From: Hyperoodon ampullatus
Taxonomy: Eukaryota; Chordata; Mammalia; Artiodactyla; Ziphiidae
DNA length: 64,000 nucleotides
Reading direction: 5' to 3'
Assembly (NCBI GenBank): GCA_949752795.1
Contig: CATKHW010000374.1
Coordinates: 496,001 to 560,000 of the forward strand
The notes beneath the pieces were generated by a model, which was not told where the DNA came from, made no database searches, and saw nothing but the letters and a program-made list of their open reading frames with translations. This document shows positions 50,426 to 62,595 of this stretch, piece by piece. Position 1 is the first letter of the stretch, and each line of letters opens with the position of its first letter. The position numbers were made by a program, and so were the translations under genes.

Positions 50426-52164
50426 GTTGGTTTTTGGAACGGTACCTGTGCTTATATCAAACTCTGGTTTTATGCATCACCCCACCTCTCCTTCCCCCTT
50501 AAGCAGGTATAAGAGTGTTTTCTAAATGTGAGACACTGTTCTCTTTCCTAACTCAGTTCAAGTGTAGCCATGTTTACAGGATCTTCATAAGTGATATCTT
50601 ATGATAAGTTTCTTTTTCTGTGTGACTTATTTCACTAGGAATCATCGTACCTGAATCCACCCATTTTGCTGCTACTGGTCTTATGACATTGATTTCATGG
50701 CTGAGGGATATTCCATCGTACGTAAGTACCACAATTTTTTGAACCATGTTTATATTTTCTGGGATACTTAAGGTGTATCCAAGTTGAGGTCCTTGTATGC
50801 AGTGCAGCCCTAAATTTTGGGGTGGCTCTGTCTTATTGATTTTCAGTTTTCCCAAGGTATATTCCCTAGACTGGTAGTGCCCTTGGCTCTGTAGCTCTGT
50901 TCTTTACTTGTTTTAGGGAACAGAATGCACTCCTCCAGAGAGGCAGTTGGCAATTTACATCCCGCCCATCAGCATAACAAGGCTCCCTGTTCTCCAGGGC
51001 CTGTCTTGCCTTTCTTGTTCTTACACATTTTGTGGATGTCCCTTTTGACCGGTGGGAAGTGATACTTCTTTGTAGTGCAGATTTGCATTGCCCGCTTGCT
51101 TGCTTGGCCAAAAGGGGCGTATGCGTTTTCTCCTGAATATATTCAGGAGAAAACGCATACGCCCTTTTTGGCCAAGTGCATCATTGTTGAAGTTGTGCCC
51201 CTCTTCCTGTGCTTTAAAGGCGATTCCAACGTACCTCTTGAAATCTGTTTCCTGCTATTCTGCCTCGCTTTCAAGTCCGCCTCGTTGCCTTCCCTCAACA
51301 GATTTTTGGACGATAGTTGTCCTTTATTACTCGGCCAGTTTGTGAATTGCTGTGCCCCTGAGCTCCATTTTTCAACTCGTTTTTGGTGAGCTGACCGCAA
51401 GTCCAAAATTTTGGTTCAGGACCTATACTGGTTCCCGGTGGGTGGCTGAGAATTTGGTTAATTCTTCTTCCTGCCGGGAAATTACAGTGATATGTGCCCG
51501 TCCAAATGCCTAACAGCTACTCTCTCATTGGTTCTCCCTCTTCCCTTTCATCCTCTGCCAAATTGGCAACCTGTGTGAACCAAGAGGTTAAAGGGGCTGT
51601 CTCTCCAAGTTGGGAGGTTGATAGTAAAGCAGACGGAAAGTCAAACTGGAGCACCAGGAGAGGGATTATTCGTTCAGTTTTAGAAACCTTCCGTATTCAC
51701 AGTGTGTCCGTTCTCTAGGTTTCCCGCACATGTTATAGCTGTAGTAATATTCCCTTCAACCTGGAGAGTTCGGACCCATGGAATGGGTGCCATGCATTAT
51801 TGCTTTAAAGGGTCTGCATTTGCTCGCCAAATCTCACCAATGGTCACAATCCCAAGTGTCCCTCCTTATGCCACATCCAGCTGTCGTTGTAGATAGGGTC
51901 ATTCCAGCTTTCATCAGAGACCCTGAAGGAATTGTAAAGAATTTCCCAGTTTTTTTGTTTTGTTTTTGAAATTCCTTTTTATAGTGGGTTTGAGCTGATT
52001 CTCGCTGCCATGTTTATGCCAGTCTAGACACACTTGATTCCCTTACGGAGACATATCAATACATAGGTTTTAAGATTCTTACTAGTCAGATATTTTCCTC
52101 TGCGGGAAATATGGGATTTTGAGTCCCTTTCACTGAGGACGGTGTAGGTCTTGTCTATTCCATT
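50426..52164. repeat. Satellite unit M30 (B)
   Basis: Palindrome 51104-51175 has one mismatch (AAAAGGGGCG). Preceded by CCATTGTTGG rather than CCATAGTTGG. TTTCACTAGGAATC near 50631 is shared with M31, M34 and, with one change, M35. Private: GGATTATTCGTTCAG near 51663. Confidence 0.95.
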
Positions 52165-53903
52165 GTTGGTTTTTGGAACGGTACCTGTGCTTATATCAAA
52201 CTCTGGTTTTATGCATCACCCCACCTCTCCTTCCCCCTTAAGCAGGTATAAGAGTGTTTTCTAAATGTGAGACACTGTTCTCTTTCCTAACTCAGTTCAA
52301 GTGTAGCCATGTTTACAGGATCTTCATAAGTGATATCTTATGATAAGTTTCTTTTTCTGTGTGACTTATTTCACTAGGAATCATCGTACCTGAATCCACC
52401 CATTTTGCTGCTACTGGTCTTATGACATTGATTTCATGGCTGAGGGATATTCCATCGTACGTAAGTACCACAATTTTTTGAACCATGTTTATATTTTCTG
52501 GGATACTTAAGGTGTATCCAAGTTGAGGTCCTTGTATTCAGTGCAGCCCTAAATTTTGGGGTGGCTCTGTCTTATTGATTTTCAGTTTTCCCAAGGTATA
52601 TTCCCTAGACTGGTAGTGCCCTTGGCTCTGTAGCTCTGTTCTTTACTTGTTTTAGGGAACAGAATGCACTCCTCCAGAGAGGCAGTTGGCAATTTACATC
52701 CCGCCCATCAGCATAACAAGGCTCCCTGTTCTCCAGGGCCTGTCTTGCCTTTCTTGTTCTTACACATTTTGTGGATGTCCCTTTTGACCGGTGGGAAGTG
52801 ATACTTCTTTGTAGTGCAGATTTGCATTGCCCGCTTGCTTGCTTGGCCAAAAAGGGCGTATGCGTTTTCTCCTGAATATATTCAGGAGAAAATGCATACG
52901 CCCTTTATGGCCAAGTGCATCATTGTCGAAGTTGTGCCCCTCTTCCTGTGCTTTAAAGGCGATTCCAACGTACCTCTTGAAATCTGTTTCCTGCTATTCT
53001 GCCTCGCTTTCAAGTCCGCCTCGTTGCCTTCCCTCAACAGATTTTTGGACGATAGTTGTCCTTTATTACTCGGCCAGTTTGTGAATTGCTGTGCCCCTGA
53101 GCTCCATTTTTCAACTCGTTTTTGGTGAGCTGACCGCAAGTCCAAAATTTTGGTTCAGGACCTATACTGGTTCCCGGTGGGTGGCTGAGAATTTGGTTAA
53201 TTCTTCTTCCTGCCGGGAAATTACAGTGATATGTGCCCGTCCAAATGCCTAACAGCTACTCTCTCATTGGTTCTCCCTCTTCCCTTTCATCCTCTGCCAA
53301 ATTGGCAACCTGTGCGAACCAAGAGGTTAAAGGGGCTGTCTCTCCAAGTTGGGAGGTTGATAGTAAAGCAGACAGAAAGTCAAACCGGAGCACCAGGAGA
53401 GGGACTATGCGTTGAGTTTTAGAAACCTTTCGTATTCACAGTGTGTCCGTTCCCTAGGTTTCCCGCACATGTTATAGCTGTAGTAATATTCCCTTCAACC
53501 TGGAGAGTTCGGACCCATGGAATGGGTGCCATGCATTATTGCTTTAAAGGGTCTGCATTTGCTCACCCAATCTCACCAATCATCTCAGTCCCAAGTGTCC
53601 CTCCTTATGCCACATCCAGCTGTCATTGTAGATAGGGTCATTCCAGCTTTCATCAGAGACCCTGAAGGAATTGTAAAGAATTTCCCAGTTTTTTTGTTTT
53701 GTTTTTGAAATTCCTTTTTATAGTGGGTTTGAGCTGATTCTCGCTGCCATGTTTATGCCAGTCTAGACACACTTGATTCCCTTACGGAGACATATCAATA
53801 CATAGGTTTTAAGATTCTTACTAGTCAGATACTTTCCTCTGCGGGAAATATGGGGTTTTGAGTCCCTTTCACTGAGGACGGTGTAGGTCTTGTCTATTCC
53901 ATA
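52165..53903. repeat. Satellite unit M31 (B, P-type)
   Basis: The first ~350 bp matches M30. Palindrome 52843-52914 has two mismatches (AAAATGCAT, CCTTTATGG). CCTAGG at 53453-53458. The TTTCCGG marker is absent (GGTTCCCGG), so the P haplotype is recombined here. Confidence 0.95.
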
Positions 53904-55641
53904 GTTGGTTTTTGGAATGGTACCTGTGCGTATATCAAACTCTGGTTTTATGCATCACCCCACCTATCCTTCCCCCTTAAGGAGGTATAAGAGTGTTTTC
54001 TAAATGTGAGACACTGTTCTCTTTCCTAACTCAGTTCAAGTGTAGCCATGTTTACAGGATCTTCATAAGTGATATCTTATGATAAGTTTCTTTTTCTGTG
54101 TGACTTATTTCACTTAGAATCAACGTACCTGAATCCACCCATTTTGCTGCTACTGGTCTTATGACATTGATTTCATGGCTGAGGGATATTCCATCGTACG
54201 TAAGTACCACAATTTTTTGAACCATGTTTATATTTTCTGGGATTCTTAAGGTGTATCCAAGTTGAGGTCCTTGTATGCAGTGCAGCCCTAAATTTTGGGG
54301 TGGCTCTGTCTTATTGATTTTCAGTTTTCCCAGGGTATATTCCCTAGACTGGTAGTGCCCTTGGCTCTGTAGCTCTGTTCTTTACTTGTTTTAGGGAACA
54401 GAATGCACTCCTCCAGAGAGGCAGTTGGCAATTTACATCCCGCCCATCAGCATAACAAGGCTCCCTGTTCTCCAGGGCCTGTCTTGCCTTTCTTGTTCTT
54501 ACACATTTTGTGGATGTCCCTTTTGACCGGTGGGAAGTGATACTTCTTTGTAGTGCAGATTTGCATTGCCCGCTTGCTTGCTTGGCCAAAAAGGGCGTAT
54601 GCGTTTTCTCCTGAATATATTTAGGAGAAAACGCATACGCACTTTTTGGCCAAGTGCATCATTGTTGAAGTTGTGCCCCTCTTCCTGTGCTTTAAAGGCG
54701 ATTCCAACGTACCTCTTGAAATCTGTTTCCTGCTATTCTGCCTCGCTTTCAAGTCCGCCTCGTTGCCTTCCCTCAACAGATTTTTGGACGATAGTTGTCC
54801 TTTATTACTCAGCCAGTTTGTGAATTGCTGTGCCCCTGAGCTCCATTTTTCAACTCGTTTTTGGTGAGCTGACCGCAAGTCCAAAATTTTGGTTCAGGAC
54901 CTATACTGGTTCCCGGTGGGTGGCTGAGAATTTGGTTAATTCTTCTTCCTGCCGGGAAATTACAGTGATATGTGCCCGTCCAAATGCCTAACAGCTACTC
55001 TCTCATTGGTTCTCCCTCTTCCCTTTCATCCTCTGCCAAATTGGCAACCTGTGCGAACCAAGAGGTTAAAGGGGCTGTCTCTCCAAGTTGGGAGGTTGAT
55101 AGTAAAGCAGACGGAAAGTCAAACTGGAGCAACAGGAGAGGGACTATTCGTTGAGTTTTAGAAACCTTCCGTATTCACAGTGTGTCCGTTCTCTAGGTTT
55201 CCCGCACATGTTATAGCTGTAGTAATATTCCCTTCAACCTGGAGAGTTCGGACCCATGGAATGGGTGCCATGCATTATTGCTTTAAAGGGTCTGCATTTG
55301 CTCGCCAAATCTCACCAATGGTCACAGTCCCAAGTGTCCCTCCTTATGCCACATCCAGCTGTCGTTGTAGATAGGGTCATTCCAGCTTTCATCAGAGACC
55401 CTGAAGGAATTGTAAAGAATTTCCCAGTTTTTTTGTTTTGTTTTTGAAATTCCTTTTTATAGTGGGTTTGAGCTGATTCTCGCTGCCATGTTTATGCCAG
55501 TCTAGACACACTTGATTCCCTTACGGAGACATATCAATACATAGGTTTTAAGATTCTACTAGTCAGATATTTTCCTCTGCAGGAAATATGGGGTTTTGAG
55601 TCCCTTTCACTGAGGACGGTGTAGGTCTTGTCTATTCCATA
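53904..55641. repeat. Satellite unit M32 (B, 1,738 bp)
   Basis: One T is missing in AGATTCTACTAG (about 55554). Palindrome 54582-54653 has two mismatches (ATTTAGGAG, ACGCACTT). Private: CCACCTATCC near 53960, TTAAGGAGG, CAACGTACC near 54121 and GGAGCAACAGG near 55126. Confidence 0.95.
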
Positions 55642-57379
55642 GTTGGTTTTTGGAACGGTACCTGTGCTTATATCAAACTCTGGTTTTATGCATCACCCCA
55701 CCTCTCCTTCCCCCTTAAGCAGGTATAAGAGTGTTTTCTAAATGTGAGACACTGTCCTCTCTCCTAACTCAGTTCAAGTGTAGCCATGTTTACAGGATCT
55801 TCATAAGTGATATCTTATGATAAGTTTCTTTTTCTGTGTGACTTATTTCACTTAGAATCATCGTACCTGAATCCACCCATTTTGCTGCTACTGGTCTTAT
55901 GACATTGATTTCATGGCTGAGGGATATTCCATCGTACGTAAGTACCACAATTTTTTGAACCATGTTTTATATTTTCTGGGATACTTAAGGTGTATCCAAG
56001 TTGAGGTCCTTGTATTCAGTGCAGCCCTAAATTTTGGGGTGGCTCTGTCTTATTGATTTTCACTTTTCCCAAGGTATATTCCCTAGACTGGTAGTGCCCT
56101 TGGCTCTGTAGCTCTGTTCTTTACTTGTTTTAGGGAACAGAATGCACTCCTCCAGAGAGGCAGTTGGCAATTTACATCCCGCCCATCAGCATAACAAGGC
56201 TCCCTGTTCTCCAGGGCCTGTCTTGCCTTTCTTGTTCTTACACATTTTGTGGATGTCCCTTTTGACCGGTGGGAAGTGATACTTCTTTGTAGTGCAGATT
56301 TGCATTGCCCGCTTGCTTGCTTGGCCAAAAAGGGCGTATGCGTTTTCTCCTGAATATATTCAGGAGAAAATGCATACGCCCTTTTTGGCCAAGTGCATCA
56401 TTGTCGAAGTTGTGCCCCTCTTCCTGTGCTTTAAAGGCGATTCCAACGTATCTCTTGAAATCTGTTTCCTGCTATTCTGCCTCGCTTTCAAGTCCGCCTC
56501 GTTGCCTTCCCTCAACAGATTTTTGGACGATAGTTGTCCTTTATTACTCGGCCAGTTTGTGAATTGCTGTGCCCCTGAGCTCCATTTTTCAACTCGTTTT
56601 TGGTGAGCTGACCGCAAGTCCAAAATTTTGGTTCAGGACCTATACTGGTTTCCGGTGGGTGGCTGAGAATTTGGTTAATTCTTCTTCCTGCCGGGAAATT
56701 ACAGTGATATGTGCCCGTCCAAATGCCTAACAGCTACTCTCTCATTGGTTCTCCCTCTTCTCTTTCATCCTCTGCCAAATTGGCAACCTGTGCGAACCAA
56801 GAGGTTAAAGGGGCTGTCTCTCCAAGTTGGGAGGTTGATAGTAAAGCAGACGGAAAGTCAAACCGGAGCACCAGGAGAGGGACTATGCGTTGAGTTTTAG
56901 AAACCTTTCGTATTCACAGTGTGTCCGTTCCCTAGGTTTCCCGCACATGTTATAGCTGTAGTAATATTCCCTTCAACCTGGAGAGTTCGGACCCATGGAA
57001 TGCGTGCCATGCATTATTGCTTTAAAGGGTCTGCATTTGCTCACCCAATCTCACCAATCATCTCAGTCCCAAGTGTCGCTCCTTATGCCACATCCAGCTG
57101 TCGTTGTAGATAGGGTCATTCAGCTTTCATCAGAGACCCTGAAGGAATTGTAAAGAATTTCCCAGTTTTTTGTTTTGTTTTTGAAATTCCTTTTTATAGT
57201 GGGTTTGACCTGATTCTCGCTGCCATGTTTATGCCAGTCTAGACACACTTGATTCCCTTACGGAGACATATCAATACATAGGTTTTAAGATTCTTACTAG
57301 TCAGATATTTTCCTCTGCGGGAAATATGGGGTTTTGAGTCCCTTTCACTGAGGACGGTGTAGGTCTTGTCTATTCCATA
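55642..57379. repeat. Satellite unit M33 (B, P-type, three indels)
   Basis: The most indel-rich unit: an extra T in CATGTTTTATATT (about 55965), a missing C in GTCATTCAGC (57121) and a missing T in the tail tract (about 57168), net 1,738 bp. Palindrome 56321-56392 has one mismatch. CCTAGG at 56931-56936. GTATCTCTTG and TTCTCTTTC are shared with M34. Confidence 0.95.
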
Positions 57380-59118
57380 GTTGGTTTTTGGAACGGTACC
57401 TGTGCTTATATCAAACTCTGGTTTTATGCATCACCCCACCTCTCCTTCCCCCTTAAGCAGGTATAAGAGTGTTTTCTAAATGTGAGACACTGTTCTCTTT
57501 CCTAACTCAGTTCAAGTGTAGCCATGTTTACAGGATCTTCATAAGTGATATCTTATGATAAGTTTCTTTTTCTGTGTGACTTATTTCACTAGGAATCATT
57601 GTACCTGAATCCACCCATTTTGCTGCTACTGGTCTTATGACATTGATTTCATGGCTGAGGGATATTCCATCGTACGTAAGTACCACAATTTTTTGAACCA
57701 TGTTTATATTTTCTGGGATACTTAAGGTGTATCCAAGTTGAGGTCCTTGTGTTCAGTGCAGCCCTAAATTTTGGGGTGGCTCTGTCTTATTGATTTTCAC
57801 TTTTCCCAAGGTATATTCCCTAGACTGGTAGTGCCCTTGGCTCTGTAGCTCTGTTCTTTACTTGTTTTAGGGAACAGAATGCACTCCTCCAGAGAGGCAG
57901 TTGGCAATTTACATCCCGCCCATCAGCATAACAAGGCTCCCTGTTCTCCAGGGCCTGTCTTGCCTTTCTTGTTCTTACACATTTTGTGGATGTCCCTTTT
58001 GACCGGTGGGAAGTGATACTTCTTTGTAGTGCAGATTTGCATTGCCCGCTTGCTTGCTTGGCCAAAAAGGGCGTATGCGTTTTCTCCTGAATATATTCAG
58101 GAGAAAATGCATACGCCCTTTTTGGCCAAGTGCATCATTGTCGAAGTTGTGCCCCTCTTCCTGTGCTTTAAAGGCGATTCCAACGTATCTCTTGAAATCT
58201 GTTTCCTGCTATTCTGCCTCGCTTTCAAGTCCGCCTCGTTGCCTTCCCTCAACAGATTTTTGGACGATAGTTGTCCTTTATTACTCGGCCAGTTTGTGAA
58301 TTGCTGTGCCCCTGAGCTCCATTTTTCAACTCGTTTTTGGTGAGCTGACCGCAAGTCCAAAATTTTGGTTCAGGACCTATACTGGTTTCCGGTGGGTGGC
58401 TGAGAATTTGGTTAATTCTTCTTCCTGCCGGGAAATTACAGTGATATGTGCCCGTCCAAATGCCTAACAGCTACTCTCTCATTGGTTCTCCCTCTTCTCT
58501 TTCATCCTCTGCCAAATTGGCAACTTGTGCGAACCAAGAGGTTAAAGGGGCTGTCTCTCCAAGTTGGGAGGTTGATAGTAAAGCAGACGGAAAGTCAAAC
58601 CGGAGCACCAGGAGAGGGACTATTCGTTGAGTTTTAGAAACCTTCCGTATTCACAGTGTGTCCGTTCTCTAGGTTTCCCGCACATGTTATAGCTGTAGTA
58701 ATATTCCCTTCAACCTGGAGAGTTCGGACCCATGGAATGGGTGCCATGCATTATTGCTTTAAAGGGTCTGCATTTGCTCGCCAAATCTCACCAATGGTCA
58801 CAGTCCCAAGTGTCCCTCCTTATGCCACATCCAGCTGTCGTTGTAGATAGGGTCATTCCAGCTTTCATCAGAGACCCTGAAGGAATTGTAAAGAATTTAC
58901 CAGTTTTTTTGTTTTGTTTTTGAAATTCCTTTTTATAGTGGGTTTGAGCTGATTCTCGCTGCCATGTTTATGCCAGTCTAGACACACTTGATTCCCTTAC
59001 GGAGACATATCAATACATAGGTTTTAAGATTCTTACTAGTCAGATATTTTCCTCTGCGGGAAATATGGGGTTTTGAGTCCCTTTCACTGAGGACGGTGTA
59101 GGTCTTGTCTATTCCATA
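57380..59118. repeat. Satellite unit M34 (B)
   Basis: Matches M33 from about 57800 to 58510 (CACTTTTCCC, GTATCTCTTG, TTCTCTTTC), then switches to the non-P form (ACTATTCG, TTCTCTAGG). Palindrome 58058-58129 has one mismatch. Private: GGCAACTTGTG near 58520 and TTGTGTTCAGTG near 57749. Confidence 0.95.
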
Positions 59119-60857
59119 GTTGGTTTTTGGAACGGTACCTGTGCTTATATCAAACTCTGGTTTTATGCATCACCCCACCTCTCCTTCCCCCTTAAGCAGG
59201 TATAAGAGTGTTTTCTAAATGTGAGACACTGTTCTCTTTCCTAACTCAGTTCAAGTGTAGCCATGTTTACAGGATCTTCATAAGTGATATCTTATGATAA
59301 GTTTCTTTTTCTGTGTGACTTATTTCACTAGGAAGCATCGTACCTGAATCCACCCATTTTGCTGCTACTGGTCTTATGACATTGATTTCATGGCTGAGGG
59401 ATATTCCATCGTACGTAAGTACCACAATTTTTTGAACCATGTTTATATTTTCTGGGATACTTAAGGTGTATCCAAGTTGAGGTCCTTGTATTCAGTGCAG
59501 CCCTAAATTTTGGGATGGCTCTGTCTTATTGATTTTCAGTTTTCCCAAGGTATATTCCCTAGACTGGTAGTGCCCTTGGCTCTGTAGCTCTGTTCTTTAC
59601 TTGTTTTAGGGAACAGAATGCACTCCTCCAGAGAGGCAGTTGGCAATTTACATCCCTCCCATCAGCATAACAAGGCTCCCTGTTCTCCAGGGCCTGTCTT
59701 GCCTTTCTTGTTCTTACACATTTTGTGGATGTCCCTTTTGACCGGTGGGATGTGATACTTCTTTGTAGTGCAGATTTGCATTGCCCGCTTGCTTGCTTGG
59801 CCAAAAAGGGCGTATGCGTTTTCTCCTGAATATATTCAGGAGAAAATGCATACGCCCTTAATGGCCAAGTGCATCATTGTCGAAGTTGTGCCCCTCTTCC
59901 TGTGCTTTAAAGGCGATTCCAACGTACCTCTTGAAATCTGTTTCCTGCTATTCTGCCTCGCTTTCAAGTCCGCCTCGGTGCCTTCCCTCAACATATTTTT
60001 GGACGATAGTTGTCCTTTATTACTCGGCCAGTTTGTGAATTGCTGTGCCCCTGAGCTCCATTTTTCAACTCGTTTTTGGTGAGCTGACCGCAAGTCCAAA
60101 ATTTTGGTTCAGGACCTATACTGGTTTCCGGTGGGTGGCTGAGAATTTGGTTAATTCTTCTTCCTGCCGGGAAATTACAGTGATATGTGCCCGTCCAAAT
60201 GCCTAACAGCTACTCTCTCATTGGTTCTCCCTATTCCCTTTCATCCTCTGCCAAATTGGCAACCTGTGCGAACCAAGAGGTTAAAGGGGCTGTCTCTCCA
60301 AGTTGGGAGGTTGATAGTAAAGCAGACGGTAATTCAAACCGGAGCACCAGGAGAGGGACTATGCGTTGAGTTTTAGAAACTTTTCGTATTCACAGTGTGT
60401 CCGTTCCCTATGTTTCCCGCACATGTTATAGCTGTAGTAATATTCCCTTCAACCTGGAGAGTTCGGACCCATGGAATGGGTGCCATGCATTATTGCTTTA
60501 AAGGGTCTGCATTTGCTCACCCAATCTCACCAATCATCTCAGTCCCAAGTGTCCCTCCTTATGCCACATCCAGCTGTCGTTGTAGATAGGGTCATTCCAG
60601 CTTTCATCAGAAACCCTGAAGGAATTGTAAAGAATTTCCCAGTTTTTTTGTTTTGTTTTTGAAATTCCTTTTTATAGTGGGTTTGAGCTGATTCTCGCTG
60701 CCATGTTTATGCCAGTCTAGACACACTTGATTCCCTTACGGAGACATATCAATACATAGGTTTTAAGATTCTTACTAGTCAGATACTTTCCTCTGCGGGA
60801 AATATGGGGTTTTGAGTCCCTTTCACTGAGGACGGTGTAGGTCTTGTCTATTCCATA
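59119..60857. repeat. Satellite unit M35 (B, P-type with lost site)
   Basis: Palindrome 59797-59868 has three mismatches (AAAATGCAT and CCTTAATGG). GACGGTAATTC, CCTCGGTGCC, TCCCTCCCATC and GGGATGTGATAC are shared with M37. The P site CCTAGG has changed to CCTATG (about 60407-60412). Confidence 0.95.
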
Positions 60858-62595
60858 GTTGGTTTTTGGAACGGTCCCTGTGCTTATATCAAACTCTGGT
60901 TTTATGCATCACGCCACCTCTCTTTCCCCGTTAAGCAGGTATAAGAGTGTTTTCTAAATGTGAGACACTGTCCTCTTTCCTAACTCAGTTCAAGTGTAGC
61001 CTTGTTTACAGGATCTTCATAAGTGATATCTTATGATAAGTTTCTTTTTCTGTGTGACTTATTTCACTTAGAATCATCGTACCTGAATCCACCCATTTTG
61101 CTGCTACTGGTCTTATGACATTGATTTCATGGCTGAGGGATATTCCATCGTACGTAAGTACCACAATTTTTTGAACCATGTTTATATTTTCTGGGATACT
61201 TAAGGTGTATCCAAGTTGAGGTCCTTGTATGCAGTGCAGCCCTAAATTTTGGGGTGGCTCTGTCTTATTGATTTTCAGTTTTCCCAAGGTATATTCCCTA
61301 GACTGGTAGTGCCCTTGGCTCTGTAGCTCTGTTCTTTACTTGTTTTAGGGAACAGAATGCACTCCTCCAGAGAGGCAGTTGGCAATTTACATCCCGCCCA
61401 TCAGCATAACAAGGCTCCCTGTTCTCCAGGGCCTGTCTTGCCTTTCTTGTTCTTACACATTTTGTGGATGTCCCTTTTGACCGGTGGGAAGTGATACTTC
61501 TTTGTAGTGCAGATTTGCATTGCCCGCTTGCTTGCTTGGACAAAAAGGGCGTATGCGTTTTCTCCTGAATATATTCAGGAGAAAACGCATACGCCCTTTT
61601 TGGCCAAGTGCATCATTGTCGAAGTTGTGCCCCTCTTCCTGTGCTTTAAAAGCGATTCCAACGTACCTCTTGAAATCTGTTTCCTGCTATTCTGCCTCGC
61701 TTTCAAGTCCGCCTCGTTGCCTTCCCTCAACTGATTTTTGGACGATAGTTGTCTTTATTACTCGGCCAGTTTGTGAATTGCTGTGCCCCTGAGCTCCATT
61801 TTTCAACTCGTTTTTGGTGAGCTGACCGCAAGTCCAAAATTTTGGTTCAGGACCTATACTGGTTCCCGGTGGGTGGCTGAGAATTTGGTTAATTCTTCTT
61901 CCTGCCGGGAAATTACAGTGATATGTGCCCGTCCAAATGCCTAACAGCTACTCTCTCATTGGTTCTCCCTCTTCCCTTTCATCCTCTGCCAAATTGGCAA
62001 CCTGTGCGAACCAAGAGGTTAAAGGGTCTGTCTCTCCAAGTTGGGAGGTTGATAGTAAAGCAGACGGAAAGTCAAACCGGAGCACCAGGAGAGGGACTAT
62101 TCGTTGAGTTTTAGAAACCTTTTGTATTCACAGTGTGTCCGTTCTCTAGGTTTCCCGCACATGTTATAGCTGTAGTAATATTCCCTTCAACCTGGAGAGT
62201 TCGGACCCATGGAATGGGTGCCATGCATTATTGCTTTAAAGGGTCTGCATTTGCTCACCCAATCTCACCAATCGTCTCAGTCCCAAGTGTCCCTCCTTAT
62301 GCCACATCCAGCTGTCGTTGTAGATAGGGTCATTCCAGCTTTCATCAGAGACCCTGAAGGAATTGTAAAGAATTTCCCAGTTTTTTTGTTTTGTTTTTAA
62401 AATTCCTTTTTATAGTGGGTTTGAGCTGATTCTCGCTGCCATGTTTATGCCAGTCTAGACACACTTGATTCCCTTACGGAGACATATCAATACATAGGTT
62501 TTAAGATTCTTACTAGTCAGATATTTTCCTCTGCGGGAAATATGGGGTTTTGAGTCCCTTTCACTGAGGACGGTGTAGGTCTTGTCTATTCCATA
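60858..62595. repeat. Satellite unit M36 (B, 1,738 bp)
   Basis: One C is missing in GTTGTCTTTATTA (about 61751). Palindrome 61536-61607 has one mismatch (TTGGACAAAA). Private: TAGCCTTGTTTAC near 60998, AAAAGCGATTCC near 61648, CAACTGATTTTTGG near 61729 and TTTTTAAAATTCC near 62394. Confidence 0.95.
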
